A stretch of DNA of 64,000 nt from Hydractinia symbiolongicarpus (taxonomy: Eukaryota; Cnidaria; Hydrozoa; Anthoathecata; Hydractiniidae), in the NCBI RefSeq assembly GCF_029227915.1, contig NC_079882.1, positions 2,542,001 to 2,606,000 of the forward strand, in the 5' to 3' direction. Under the pieces are notes generated by a model. That model saw only the letters and a list, made by a program, of their open reading frames with translations. It was not told where the DNA came from and made no database searches. Below are positions 12,546 through 24,749 of this stretch, piece by piece (position 1 is the stretch's first letter; every line of letters begins with the position of its first letter). The translations under genes and the position numbers were made by a program.

Positions 12546-13025
12546 CTAAGCAGGAAAAAACACTTTTCCAGTCTTTTTAGAAAAAAGTTGTAATATTTCA
12601 ATTTCTTTGTTATGCATCATCTCGTATTGTTCTTCAGTGTCATGTAAATAACCACAAAGATGACATAAACCATGTGTTAACAAAGGTACAAATATTTTCC
12701 TAATATTATGATCCTCAACTTCATATTTGCTTTTAATCACTTGTGGACACAAAAATATATCTCCTAAATCATGTTCTTCATGACTTATATTTCTCTTAGT
12801 ACTTTCATTTATATGACTGTGTACAGGAAAGGACAAAATGTCTGTTGGTTCATGTATAGATCTGTATTTTGCATTTAGTTCTTTCATCTTTCTACTGGAC
12901 AAAAATATCAAACCAATGTTAAATGAATGCAAACCCATGATACTCCGCAGCAACAACAGATCTCTGCGAACTGTCCACAAGTTCAGAACAGTTGACTTTT
13001 GAAAATTTTTAATTACAACACTCAT
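12546..13025 (-). CDS. YBEY: YBEY, endoribonuclease / rRNA maturation factor
   Basis: A single uninterrupted frame of 159 residues from ATG at 13025. This Met is chosen because MSVVIKNFQ aligns with the human N-terminus MSLVIRNLQ; 11 further in-frame codons upstream lack similarity. The signature HGLCHLCGYLHDTEE is the zinc-binding HGxxHLxGYxH motif of the UPF0054/YbeY family, preceded by PTDILSFP and DLGDIFLCP, both characteristic of the family. YbeY is a metal-dependent single-strand endoribonuclease for rRNA maturation, mitochondrial in animals; no clear targeting peptide is seen. The ATG is preceded by TTTCTTTGTAG a few bases upstream, a perfect 3' splice site, so a 5'UTR intron or spliced-leader addition is likely. 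NUP37 follows 287 bp downstream on the same strand. Confidence 0.93.
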   Translation of the reverse strand: MSVVIKNFQKSTVLNLWTVRRDLLLLRSIMGLHSFNIGLIFLSSRKMKELNAKYRSIHEPTDILSFPVHSHINESTKRNISHEEHDLGDIFLCPQVIKSKYEVEDHNIRKIFVPLLTHGLCHLCGYLHDTEEQYEMMHNKEIEILQLFSKKTGKVFFPA

Positions 13026-14703
13026 CATTGAATCTACAAAGAAACATATTATGCACAACTATTAGAGAGGAACACAAAGTTTCTTTAGAACGTATCTTCT
13101 GTTTATTTTGGGTTTGTATTAGCAGTTTGAAATTTGAATTAATAACAATATTTTATTTATTTGTTAAACAACTTCATTGCAGTCTTTGTCATATAAATAT
13201 TGAAGGGGAGTGATGAGCCGCGTGCCTAAGCTTTAATTTATGAAGGCAAGGTGTGTGATTTACAGCACCTCTAAATTATCAAGGCGTGCAATCTCAAAGA
13301 AGATAATGCGGCTGAAAATAAATTGTTCATTTTTTTTATCGGCTGTGTAGATAACTGGGAGGGCACAACAAGGCCGTAAAACTCACTTTCGTTTTACTTA
13401 TGGCTTAAGCATGCATTGAATTAAAATGGGAAATTCCCTTGCCCTCTTCAAAATTAATGGGAAATACCAAACAAAAAAATCAAGAAAAGTTTTTTAAAAG
13501 TTTATTAATTGCTATGGTTCTGAAGCAACAACACGAAAGCAAACAACAACAATGACAGATAATGTTAGATGTCTGTTCGTGAACTTCACGAACAGAAAAA
13601 TTTAACAATATTTAACTCAGAACAATTCAAGAGAAAATAAAATGATTGACTCAAGCGTGCTTCCTTTCGCTCGTCTACGATAAAAACGAACACTTTAGAA
13701 GTGTGATATTTCGCACGTCTAAAGTAAACATTGTCATTGGCAATATTTTTTTAAGAAGGGAATATCTGGGCCTTTTGCATATTTTATTCAACAAATTTTC
13801 ATAATTTTTGTAAAAAAAAAAGAAAGTTCTTGAAAATAAACTGAAGTGTGCAACAAAGAATTTTTTGTAACTTTTTTTTCTTGGAATTTTATTTTTGCAA
13901 CAAATTAATTTTTTTTGTTGCTTAATAATTTTTTAAATCTTTAAATTGCTTATAAAAAAAGTTGCTTAGCTATAAAAAAGTTGTGTTATGCCAGCAAAAT
14001 TTTACCTGTGGCATGGCACTAGCAAAAATTGAATTGTTTTATTGTGCCTACTAAAAATATTAAAACCAAAAAAATTTATCAAGATAGCAAGTCATTGCCT
14101 AAATGTCCAGTTAGAAAAATCTCCTGAATAGATTATCGTATCTTATTTATAGACTAATTATAGCTACATATCCTAATTTGCAGACTGTGTACATCTACAA
14201 AAATCCAAAACACCCTGCTCATTGCTATATATACAGCACCATGCCATATTTACTAACCGGGAGAGTAAAAACCCTATAGTCTAGTAGCTACCAGACCAGG
14301 ATCGACCATGCGAAATCGCTCCAAAAATCAATTGAAGACGGGCATGGAATGCTATCTCTGTATAGAATTTAGTTTAAAAGAACAAAATGAATAAAAATTT
14401 ACTTGATAAGTTTTTGTTTTCGAATTTTGCGCAATATGGACTGAATTGCACATATCTATAAATTAAAAATATATCTGAAGTTAAATGCGTAGTTATTTCT
14501 TTTAAATTTTTGAGTTTAAAGGATTAGAAGTCTTTGTGCATTCTCTATTTTGATTTATTCGGTGTATTACATACATAATGGCAGCAACAAATGTAAACAT
14601 AGCGCGTGACAAAACAGTCGTACGATACGCACAACAAGAAAAGACAAGACAAGACAAAGCAAAAGTGGCTATCAAGCTTTTTTTTTTCTAAAGCTAAAGG
14701 AAG
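13026..14703. other. Intergenic region between YBEY and the lipase gene
   Basis: Divergent promoter region of YBEY (minus) and the lipase (plus). AT-rich, with no conserved open frame and no recognisable repeat. A long T tract followed by CTAAAG lies directly upstream of the lipase ATG. Confidence 0.5.
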
Positions 14704-17700
14704 ATGTTAAAATTATATATTTTGACATTACTTTTGGTCTTTTTCTTATTTATCAATACGAAGACAACTTCGGCCGTTGATCCCGAAACTGGCATGACAG
14801 TGGTAAGTATTAGCAATCTATGTTACTGCTTGCTATACTGATAGAAAAAAATTGAAAAAAACTGATATAAGAGCATACTTGATTAGGCCACAAATCAACG
14901 TTAATGAATTTTACTGCACCATTTTGCTCGCATTCTCTTATAAGTAACAAAATATTCGCTTAGGCCCAGAAGGCTGGATGTTGTTTAGTTTCCTTGCCTA
15001 CTGCTAAGGAAGACCAATTTTACGTGTTTGTTCAAGATTAACTTTGTGTTTCGTATAAGATTTTGCTTATAAAAAATGTATACTGCAAATTGTAGCTATT
15101 TATAGTAATTTAATATTTTGTAGCCAGAAATTATTACATATCATGGGTATCCTGCTGAAGAGCACTTTGTCACAACAAATGATGGATACATTCTTGGAAT
15201 ACATCGAATTCCTCATGGGAAAGGCATGAAGTCATCAGAAAAAAGACAAGTAATATTCCTGCAACATGGACTCCTTTGTTCCAGTGCTGATTGGATTGTT
15301 AACCCAGTTAATGAAAGTTTAGCTTTCATGCTTGCCGATGCTGGATTTGATGTTTGGTTGGGAAATAGTAGAGGAAACACTTACTCTAGATCACACAAGA
15401 CATTAAAAGTCGAGTCAGATGCCTTTTGGAAATTTAGGTAAGTTGTTGTAAATTACAAACACGCGATCAATACTAAAGAAAAAAATTCTGCGTGTCAAAA
15501 AATATTTTTATTCCCGTAATGTTTTAAATACGCACACCGTGAAAGTTTTTTCCCGTGAAATAAAAAATTCGCGGTCGAGCTGGAATCGCAAAACTTACAA
15601 GCGTAAGTTTCTTCATTTAAATCTTTTTTAGTTGCATTACCATTAATGTTGCTATACACTTTATTTTCAGTTGGGATAGCATGGCTTCAGAAGATCTGCC
15701 TGCAGTTATCGAATATATAGTCTCAGAAACAGGTCAACAACAATTGCATTATGCAGGTCATTCCCAGGGTACAATGATAGCTTTTGCTGGATTTTCACGG
15801 AATAAAGTTTTGTCAAAAAGAATTAAGAAGTTTTATGCACTTGCACCAGTGGCATATTTGGGTCATATGGAAAGTCCACTAAAGTATTTGGCAAGCTTTA
15901 TTCCAGAGATTGAGGTAAATAGAGGGTTGAAAACAACTTTATATTGCCTTAATTCGTGAAACTTTTGCGCACATCTAAATTTCGCAATCCTTCAGCGACA
16001 ACAATTGGAAAAAAAGAGCTTTGGAGTATTTTACACAAAATTCTTAAATTAAATAGCTTTGAAAATCCTGGCCTAAATCCAAAGCTTTTAAAGACATAGA
16101 AAATATCCCTTTATGTAAAATTAAAAAAAGATAGGTATTGGTGCGTTCATAAAGCTTTTTTCATATTGACCTGTAAGGATTGCGCGAATATTTAATTTGC
16201 GCTTAACTTAGGTAGATAAAAGTTTTTTTCGATTCATGCAAAGAGCATTTTAGAGTTAAGGCCAGCGCAAATGCATCCAAATTTTCAGCAAAATCCATCA
16301 AACTGGTTCATCAAAATAGATTTTAGTTTCTGATGCATTTGGGTTGATTTCATCAAAATTTATTTCTTATTCCACTGCGTTGAGTGCAAAATCGTGTAAG
16401 ATGGAGTCTTTCGACCTGCTATAACCATCGGAATAATAGAATGGGTATGTTTATAATTATAATAGAACGAGCCACCATTTTTCGGTTGTTGTCTCACATG
16501 TTTGCCGTCGATAGCTTCCAAGGCATGAACGATACTCGACTCTTAATTCTTTTATTATATTATTAAATATCCCTTATTTGGTCTTCTTTTCACCCAATCT
16601 CGTGTTGGTCCTCGGGTAGGCTTTTCGTCGTCTGAATCAACGAGCTCACTCATATTAAATTCTAAAATGACTGAAATACCAAAATTCGAATGTTTTTATC
16701 AAACTCATTTTGATGACATTGCAAATGACAAATTCGATTTCATCAAAATATTCGGGTTTTGATCAAAATCTTATCAAAATCAAGATACTCGATTTTGATA
16801 AAAATTTTGATGCATTTGCGCCGGCCTTTATATTACCTAAAAATGATTTCTGTAGTATGAAAAGTGAAGTTTTAAATTAAACGATTTTTTTCAAATTTTA
16901 CTAGTGGCTCTTCAAAATTCTTGGTGTAAGAGATTTTCTGCCACAATCTCCACTTATCACATGGCTGGCATCTCACATGTGCACAAAGTCTGTCTTAAAG
17001 AGCGTGTGTGCGAATATTGTTTTTGTAATTTGTGGATACGATAAACCGCAGATGAATGAGGTACATATGACTTATTTTTTGTTCTCACTTGCTGATCATT
17101 TTAAAAAGTTGCTACACTATTGTTTACATTAGACTCGTTTGGATGTTTACATGACTCATTCCCCAGCCGGTACTTCTGTGCACAATATGGTTCACTATGC
17201 TCAGGTACTTCTTTCATTCTTTTGCTATGATATGTTATATCTATTTATAAAATGACAATGTATATATTTTGTTTTGGCAGGCCGAAGTTATACAGAGAAT
17301 ACAGCCTATGTCGGGAGAAACGTTTATAGTTTTTCCACCGTTGTTTTAAAAATACTTTGAGAAACTTTGTCTACCTTGGTTTTAGATATATAACAATTCT
17401 ATGAACTTTCGCGAATTCTGTCTGTGATAGGAAAAATCCACGAGACACTGAAACGCTATGCATTGCGATTTTCGAAAATGTGTTTACACGTTTCTACTAG
17501 TTTTCTGAATGACTATTTTTTACACCTTTGTCATTTTTCCCTGACATAAATGTTTATTATAAAGTTTTTAACACATAATGTATTTGAACCTTCTTGTTTT
17601 ATTTTAAGGCATATAAAACAGGAAATTTCCAAATGTACGATTGGGGAGAAAAAGAGAATTTGGAACGCTACAATCAGGTGTGTCTTTGTTTATTTTATAG

Positions 17701-18229
17701 ACTTCAAGTTATAACGTTTTAAATTTGTGGAATATCGTTTCTGAATTAAATGCCGTACTCCAAACTTACGGAAATACGGCAGAGTTAAAAAAGGAAATGG
17801 AAATCGCTTTTACGTCTTTCTTATACCGAAATTTTTATTTTTTCTGAATGTCCAAGTTTAAGAATTTTTGGACTTTCTTACTAACTTTAAAAACAAGTTT
17901 AGTTAGCGAATATTTTGGCCAAAAAACTGTTACGCTAAGATATTTCTAAAAATACTTTTCAAGAAATATTCATTCTTTAGTCCACCCCACCATTGTATGA
18001 CTTATCAAACTTCCATGTCCCCACCGTCCTGTATTATGGTGGCCATGATTGGTTGGCTGATATTAAAGATGTGAACGTATTGCTGAAAAAACTTCCTTCT
18101 GGTGTTGTCAAACTTCAAAAATTGGTTGATTCGTGGATGCATCTCGATTTTATTTGGGGCATGGACGCTCCTCAGGAGGTCTACAGAAGTCTTATTGCTG
18201 ATGCGTTAGAAGATAATAAAAATTATTAG
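14704..18229 (+). CDS. LIPA: Lysosomal acid / gastric-type lipase (AB-hydrolase family)
   Basis: Seven exons: 14704-14802, 15124-15437, 15671-15914, 16905-17060, 17133-17204, 17609-17677, 17981-18229, joining in phase to 400 residues, the usual family length. Exon 1 gives a hydrophobic signal peptide ([13 protein letters not shown]), then VDPETGM, as in human acid lipases. The nucleophile elbow is GHSQG (Ser169), in a context [13 protein letters not shown] close to mammalian LIPA/LIPF. The probable catalytic Asp is Asp341 in GGHDWLAD and the His is His372 in [15 protein letters not shown]. The family hydrolyses triglycerides and cholesteryl esters in lysosomes or the gut lumen; which role applies is not decidable. 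AATAAA at 18320-18325 is a plausible poly(A) signal. The symbol marks the family, not proven orthology. Confidence 0.95.
16259..16827 (-). mobile_element. Internally deleted PIF/Harbinger transposon
   Basis: The terminal inverted repeats are AGGCCAGCGCAAATGCATC at the left and the complement of an AGGCCGGCGCAAATGCATC form at the right. They are flanked by TTA on both sides (16256-16258 and 16828-16830), the 3-bp duplication typical of PIF/Harbinger. The minus strand retains transposase pieces: [20 protein letters not shown], like the N-terminus of Harbinger transposases, then [20 protein letters not shown], the DDE-domain stretch containing the first catalytic Asp. Frames are broken and most of the catalytic domain is missing, so it is a non-autonomous relic. 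It sits in lipase intron 3. Confidence 0.88.
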
Positions 18230-19467
18230 TTTTGCAATTTTTGCTATTAGAATTTTTTTTACTACTTTTATAATTTTGCAAGACAAAGTTCGGATTGATT
18301 TTGCACTCTTATCCGCAAAAATAAACTGAAATCTTGCAGAACTGTAATTATCAATATTAATATATAAATATTTTAAAAATTTTGAAAAAAATTACTAGCT
18401 TTGACGATAAAACTATATAAATTTTTAAACAAGCATACGAAAATTATTTTTATATGGATAATGATAATTTGATCACTTTTATTTCAATCCAATATTGACT
18501 AAGCATATAGATAAATGACAAAATTTGGAACTCGTTTCATACACGCTATGTTTGAAGTAAATTGCAGAACAAAAGAGTAGCTTTTGATTCATTTTCGTCC
18601 CCAAAGCTGTTTGAGATGAACCTCTTAAGACGAGAATGCCTATTTTTTCAGTGATATTATTTTTAGGGTTTGGGACATAATGGAATAAAATTAAATATTA
18701 TTGGCTCAAAATGAGCGCTATCCTTTGGCCAAAACCTTAAAAATTATCATTAAACTCTAAAATAAAGCGGAAGAAAAGTTTAGGAACAAGAGCTACCCAA
18801 TTATGCGAAATTCAGAATACAAAATTGCGAATGTGAATATTTTTAAAGTGCGAAATTTACGATTGCGAATGAATAACATCAAATAGCTATTTTTGCTGAT
18901 GTATTATGAATTTTACACTGAATAAAGAGGAAAATTGCGACCGCGTCAAAATTGAGAACAAAATGAGAAATCAAAGATTGTGAGCATCTATCCTTACTTT
19001 CAAAGTGCGGAATTTAAGTTTATAAATACAAGACAACTCCGCAAACGTTAATTTCACTTCTTTTTCTTTCGCAACTTTTTTTTGCACCTACGAAGTGTTT
19101 CATCATCCTCGGAGATTAATACTGGTGAAATGTATTAATTTTAGCTCGCAAAATTAAATAGCCGCGAATACTACTACTATTAATAAGGTAGTATATTTTT
19201 TATTGTTTCGTTTAATAGTTATTTGAATTTTATATATCTTTTCAGATTTTTATTTACATATGAGATGTATGCAAATCAGAATGGAAATAAAAAAAGTAAA
19301 CTTGATTCCTAATTCGTTAACTCGGAAAATAATTTTGGTTTCGATTTTTTTTGTCTCGAAAAAAGGGACTGTGTAATTTTTCAATTTTTGTTACTCTTTT
19401 TAATTGTTTCGTGAAAATAAGAGAAATTAAAAAATCGATAATAGACCACAATTTTCTGATTCAACAT
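18230..19467. other. Convergent intergenic region, lipase / RWD gene
   Basis: 3' flanks of two convergent genes. AT-rich with no conserved frame; a poly(A) signal for the lipase is present near 18320. Nothing else recognised. Confidence 0.5.
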
Positions 19468-22400
19468 TCACATTAAATCTAAAAAATCTGTAACTTCTTC
19501 AATTTCTCTTTTTCTAGCTTCTTTATGAGCCCACCTTTCTTCTGCCAGTTCGGGCGAGATGTTCCACTTTTCATGATATATTCTAGATCCGCATTTTAAA
19601 CATTTTTTACCACCTAAAAAATACAGAATAACATGGCTTCTTATCAATTATTTGGCACCTGAATTATAATTCTTTTTCTCGGTGAAGTTGTTTAACCCAT
19701 ACACAATTGAGGCTAGCAAATACCAGAAAAATAAGCAGAAGTGCAGGATTATCCCAGCCTTAAGATGCATAAGCATTTGAGCATGAAATGTCGGTAGAAA
19801 CCTCTGAAAACACACACATACATACTCTAAATACCTTAAGGGAATTAATTTTCGCGGGAACTAATTTCGCGGACACGACCCTTCCTTAAATTTCGCGGAA
19901 AAAAAGGGAATTAATTTTCGCGGATCTCTCAGCAAAGGAAATTTTGCGGGAATTAATTTTCGCGGTTGAAGCTTTTAAAAGAATTTCACGGATATGTGAA
20001 ATCAGGGAATACGTCTTTTTCACTTCAAAACTTCTATATAATCGAACACTGGGAATACGAAGTTTAGGTATACATTTCTAAAGAAGGAAATCGAAGAAAA
20101 TTTATGAATTTTAAAAGGTTTTTTTATCTTGGAAAACCTTTTTAATAAATTTCTTAGTTACAATTATTCATCGTCGAGGTCATCTTGTAGAATGCTAAAA
20201 ATATTTCCGTCATCATCTTTGTATTTCGACTGGCTATCTGTATTAAAAAATTAAGGATTTTGATTTTTTTAGCAAATTTCGCGGGAATTTATTTTCGCGG
20301 TTGAAAGTTTTCTACGTAATTTGCGGGAACTTATTCTCACGGATCAGGCCTTCCCAGACTTTTCGCGGGATTTAATTTTCGCCGAAATGGTCAAAAACCG
20401 CGAAAATTAATTTCCGTGAAAATTAATTCCTTCAAGGTAAAGTCTTTGAAAATTCGTTGTTGCTATTATGAACAATAAGAATGTGAACGTCTAATAATTT
20501 CGGCGAATTTTCGGGGTTTTTTCTTCAAAGAATAGCAAAATTACATTTCACGAAATACAAGGGTTTCTTTTTGAACCGCGAAACTTTACGTAGAAGTAAC
20601 TTGTGTCCTACCTGTAAATGGCGGAGACTTCATGTATTTATCGAGACAAGTGTGGTGATAAATATGCTTGCAATAAACCCATTCGACAAAGAAATCAGCA
20701 TATGGGTTTCTTTCGCATTGCTGTTCAAAAGTGTAAAAGAAAAAAGATGAAAATAGCAAAAAATGCGAAATTTACATAACACAGCTACAGTGGAATCTCT
20801 CTAAAGCGGACACCATCGATGCAAATACATTGTCTGTTTTACAAAGATTTTTTCAAAAATATATAGTTTTAGACAGAACTTCAACTGAAAAAAGCTTTTC
20901 AAGCTTTCGCAAAGTCCTATCATTTCTCGAGAATTAAATTTAAAAAAAGGATTGACTGAAAAAGGATTCGATGAAATTTTGTTTCAAAATTTACACCATT
21001 TTTCACGAAGACTGCTAAAGTTAAAATTTATTTATATACGTATAGTTCTAGTTAAACCAGAAAAAGAAAAGAAATAATTATTGTTAAAAATAACAGCCAT
21101 TGTATTATTTAGGAAAAAACAACAGTTTTTTATAGTATGGTTATTATTACATTACCTCTGGATCTTCTGCTAAAGCTGGTTTTCCACAACATGGACACGT
21201 TTCAACAGGAAATTTATGAACGCATTGCGAGGAAACGTATTCCAATACCGGACGAATAGATGGTTTCGCTTCAAATGGTGGAGCTCTAGGAAGTGAAATA
21301 CATAAAAATATTTCAGTACTTCGGGCAATTAAAATGCCATCAATGCTTGTCCTAGGCAGGGAATCCCTGTATACCTATCCCAAATACGAAGAACCTGTAA
21401 AGGCACTCTGTTGCCGTGGTTATGAAGGTCATTTGGGAGAATATAATGTCAAGGGGACAAATTTTACATCGCATATTGAGTTTGGGGTGAATATATCATT
21501 GCAAATTGTTTTCGGATTTTTCAACATTAAAGTAAAATCCAGTCAACGATTTTAACCTAATGTCTGATAATTACTTACTTCGGATCTTTCCTTAATGGTG
21601 GTTGAATACATTGTCTGGCTATTTCTTTAGCTTGACCGAAAAAATGAGCTTCCAAAATAGAAGGGAAATTGGATCCTTTGAGTTCTATACTAAACAGAAA
21701 CTAGAATTAGAAACACTGGAATTTAAAAACAAAGAATAACTGATAAGATAAAATGAGATTTTACCAACCTTATACATTCTTCTGGGTATCGGTCTGGAAT
21801 TGTTATTTTTATGTGTAAAAAATATCTAAAAAAAATTGATTTGATTACTGACACATGTTTTTCCTATTTGACCTTCATGGGGTATTTTAAAAATACACAA
21901 GATCTGTTGGCACAGGCTCTGGACATAGAGAAAAGGGGTAATATTTTGAACAAAATAAAGCAAAACACAGAGCGTTTACTAACCTACATGACTTTATTTT
22001 GTAATCTATAACACCAGCTTTTTGCTTCACTTTAAATTCGTCTTCTTCAGAAATTATTTTTTTCTTTATTTGAGAAATTTCTTCAGAGCATACCAACAGT
22101 GGGTTGTCTTCAATAAATTTATTTATAAATTTTACAAGCGATATAATCTATAAGGAAAACCGGACAGTTTTTTACACATGACCATTTAAAACCCATGCAG
22201 ATCTTATTGGGATGATCATTGAGTTTTCATTGAGTTTGTACCCAACCTACATTTTCTAACATTTCCGCTGTGTAGCATTGTAAGAAGTTCACCAAGTAAA
22301 ATATTAAGCAAAAGTTCAATTGTTTTTAACAAAATAGATTTGTGATAAGCCTATTCGTGTTTTGATGCTTTTGGCCCATCAAAATTATGTGACCCTTATA

Positions 22401-23136
22401 AAAATTCCGAATTTCATGTGTTGAAAATAATACAATGCAATTTTCTTGAATTAAAAAAATAATTCCGACTCTCTGATATTCCCGCCTTTCTAGCAAATCT
22501 TCCTTTATTTCAAGGTTGAAACGTTAATCCTGTTGCAAGAATATATAAGATTTAATACAGTATCCTAAAATCAGACAACCACTATTATTATTGACCCTCC
22601 TTTTTTTCTTTCTCTTGAAGGAAATAACAAACTTATGAAACCTATGAAATGTTGACAAGTATACCAAATGTTAGTTTGATTTTCATCCTATTTGTTAAAG
22701 GAGTAAAATACAGCTAGGGGGCAACAGGTATTTTAAAATATCATCACGCTTGCTTACCTGCGGTTTTCCAACCAACTTTTTAGACTCTAATTCAGTAACA
22801 TTCGCAATGGCATTCAGTACTTTATCTGGAAACCGTTTACTCTTCAGTTCCAACAAAATTGGAACTTTTGGATAATCTTGAGGAAATTGGAATTGACATA
22901 CACATTGCTTGTGTTTTGTTCTCCTGAAAAAATGTTTATACAAAAAAGTAACATTGTCTGGTGTTTCTACCAAGAGGTAACTTACAGAGATACATCCAAT
23001 CCTTCACTTAAGCGAATACTCACGTTATTCTTATTTGCACGTTAGCTGGATGACACCCAATTATTTCTGCAGTTGGAACAAAGGTATTTAATCTGGATTT
23101 AACATCTTTTAACTCTTGTGTAATGATGGTCGACAT
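19468..23136 (-). CDS. Double-RWD, RING-like zinc-binding protein (probable E3 ubiquitin ligase)
   Basis: Exons on the minus strand: 23024-23136, 22758-22923, 21984-22147, 21769-21825, 21579-21689, 21156-21285, 20612-20720, 19468-19613. Total 996 nt, 331 residues, phases consistent. The first RWD-like half contains FPQDYPKVPILLELKSKRFP; the second contains YFLHIKITIPDRYPEECIS and IELKGSNFP, ending in FGQAKEIARQC. The C-terminus is Cys/His-rich: QCVHKFPVETCPCCG, then WVYCKHIYHHTCLDKYM and KKCLKCGSRIYHEKW, consistent with a RING-type fold, followed by a basic helix. RWD plus RING proteins are typically ubiquitin ligases; I do not recognise a named human orthologue. The start is the first ATG after a TTTTAG acceptor. 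An upstream piece at about 23487-23535 could splice on in frame, so the N-terminus may be longer. Confidence 0.8.
19832..20439. mobile_element. MITE-like element with TTAATTTTCGCGG inverted repeats
   Basis: The ends are inverted copies of TACCTTRARGGAATTAATTTTCGCGG. Several further copies of the GGAATTAATTTTCGCGG word lie in both orientations inside. It is compatible with a TA target duplication. On the minus strand, a 3' splice-like site followed by a short frame (20164-20237) encodes an acidic tail DDDGNIFSILQDDLDDE and a stop, perhaps the last exon of a former transposase or a captured gene. It lies in the last intron of the RWD/RING gene. Confidence 0.7.
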
Positions 23137-24180
23137 GGGCGTACGTGGATACCTAAAAACAATATATATAAGTCAAAAAGTAAGATCAAATACAAATAAG
23201 CAATTAATAAAGTGTCGTGCCACATTTTGCAATTCTGGAGTGGGATATTTTTATGGATGAATTTCATTGTTTACATTTCCAGTAGTAAGCTCTTTTGGCA
23301 CCGCCTTAGGTAAAGGTGATAGGTGAGGGAAAGTTATTTCCAGTCAATTTTGTAATGAAGTCATTGTTAGCACTTTAAAGTAACTCAAGTAAATCATACA
23401 ACAATCTGCACTCAATAATGATTCAAAACCTCAAACAATGTTTCTGTGAGAAGAAATCGACATGAAAAGACCTATCTTCACCAAATCCTAGCACCTTTTT
23501 TCCTGCCACAGCAATGCCAGAATCAAAGAGCTTACTGCTGAAAAGTAAACAACACAATAATTAGTGAATTGAAGTGGGTAAACTTATATTCCCTTACAAC
23601 CCTGTGACCCGAAAAATTGAAAGTTGGCACGGCAGGCAAGTGCCGATCTAAGTCGAAGGTCAGCAGAATTTTTCTGACCTAAAGCATAAATTAGGTCGGC
23701 AAACCGATCTGACAGGTCGGCATTCTTTTTGTGAAATTCAGATCACTGCTGATGCATGTGTCTTTGATAGCTTAACATGATGGGAGAAATTATTTTTTTT
23801 AATCACTGTTGCTGCTTGCACGTATTTTTCTGTTCCAATTTAAGCTACTCCTTTTTTTGCCTTTTACATGAGTTTTGAATATTCTCTGCGTTGTTAGAGT
23901 TTGTTTCAAACCCTAAGGAAGAAAATTTCCAACCCTTAACAATTCTTTTATAAATTAACATGTCGCACTTACTTCTTCGAGAACTAAATCAAATTTTGAG
24001 AAATAGAAAATGTTATTCATTTATAAATACACCTGAACTCCTCCTGGGTGATTTTTTTTAATAAAAAAATTAGGTTGATTTTTTCGCTTGTCACACTGAG
24101 AAAATACAGACGCTATACTGAGTGCAAGGGTGAATAATTCACATACTGATTTAAGAAGGTGCCAATAAGCCGTGAATCTT

Positions 24181-24600
24181 GCATATACAAGGGCGAGTTT
24201 GGGTGACTTTTTGAATTAAACTGGCGATTGTCGTCCAAAATCGCCCGCACTTTCCCGAATTCGCCCGGAACATTCCCGAAATGCAAATCCTAACATACCA
24301 TGCGGACAATAGTTGGAAGAAGGAGCTTGAAGATAAAGGAGTTAATAAAGTTTATATATAAGTTATTTATCAAGTAAATCTTATTATAAACTATCAAAAA
24401 CAGTTCTTTTAAGAACTTCGCTACCACATAGTAAGTTTATTTTAATTTTTATAGTTGTCTGTTTTTCTTTTCTTTTTCAGACATTGTTCGGGTCTATGTG
24501 GGTTTATTCGGGAAAATACTTGATTTTTTTTCGAAACCCCTGGCTCACCCGAAAATGCCTGCACTTTTTACAGCGTATGCGGCTTATCTGCACCCTCGTA
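24181..24600 (+). repeat. Direct-repeat element, copy 1
   Basis: Shares an approximately 300-bp core with 24750-25050: GGGCGAGTT near the start, GTTAATAAAGTTTATATATA in the middle, TTCTTTTAAGAACTTCGCTA, and the end word GCGTATGCGGC. Copy 1 holds an extra segment beginning GTAAGTTTATTTT and running to TTCTTTTTCAG, a good GT-AG intron of about 51 bp, followed by unique sequence. A short frame MADNSWKKELEDKGVNKVYI-like can be read if the ATGGCG of copy 2 is taken as ancestral. Transposon class unknown. Confidence 0.55.
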
Positions 24601-24749
24601 CTGGTTCCTGGCCATGAAAAAGATCAAGCAGTGTTAGAAATTAATAACTCTCCATAAAATTTAGTATATATACTTCTAGCGAAAAGTGAACAAAATATAC
24701 AGACCATGTGAGTAAATTTACAGACAAGAGGGATAAGCTGCAAATGCCT

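Noticed and set aside
17281-17349. Exon-like frame in lipase intron 5, after TTTTGGCAG
   Set aside because: It runs into a stop (PPLF-stop), and the family sequence continues directly from the 17204 exon to the 17609 exon.
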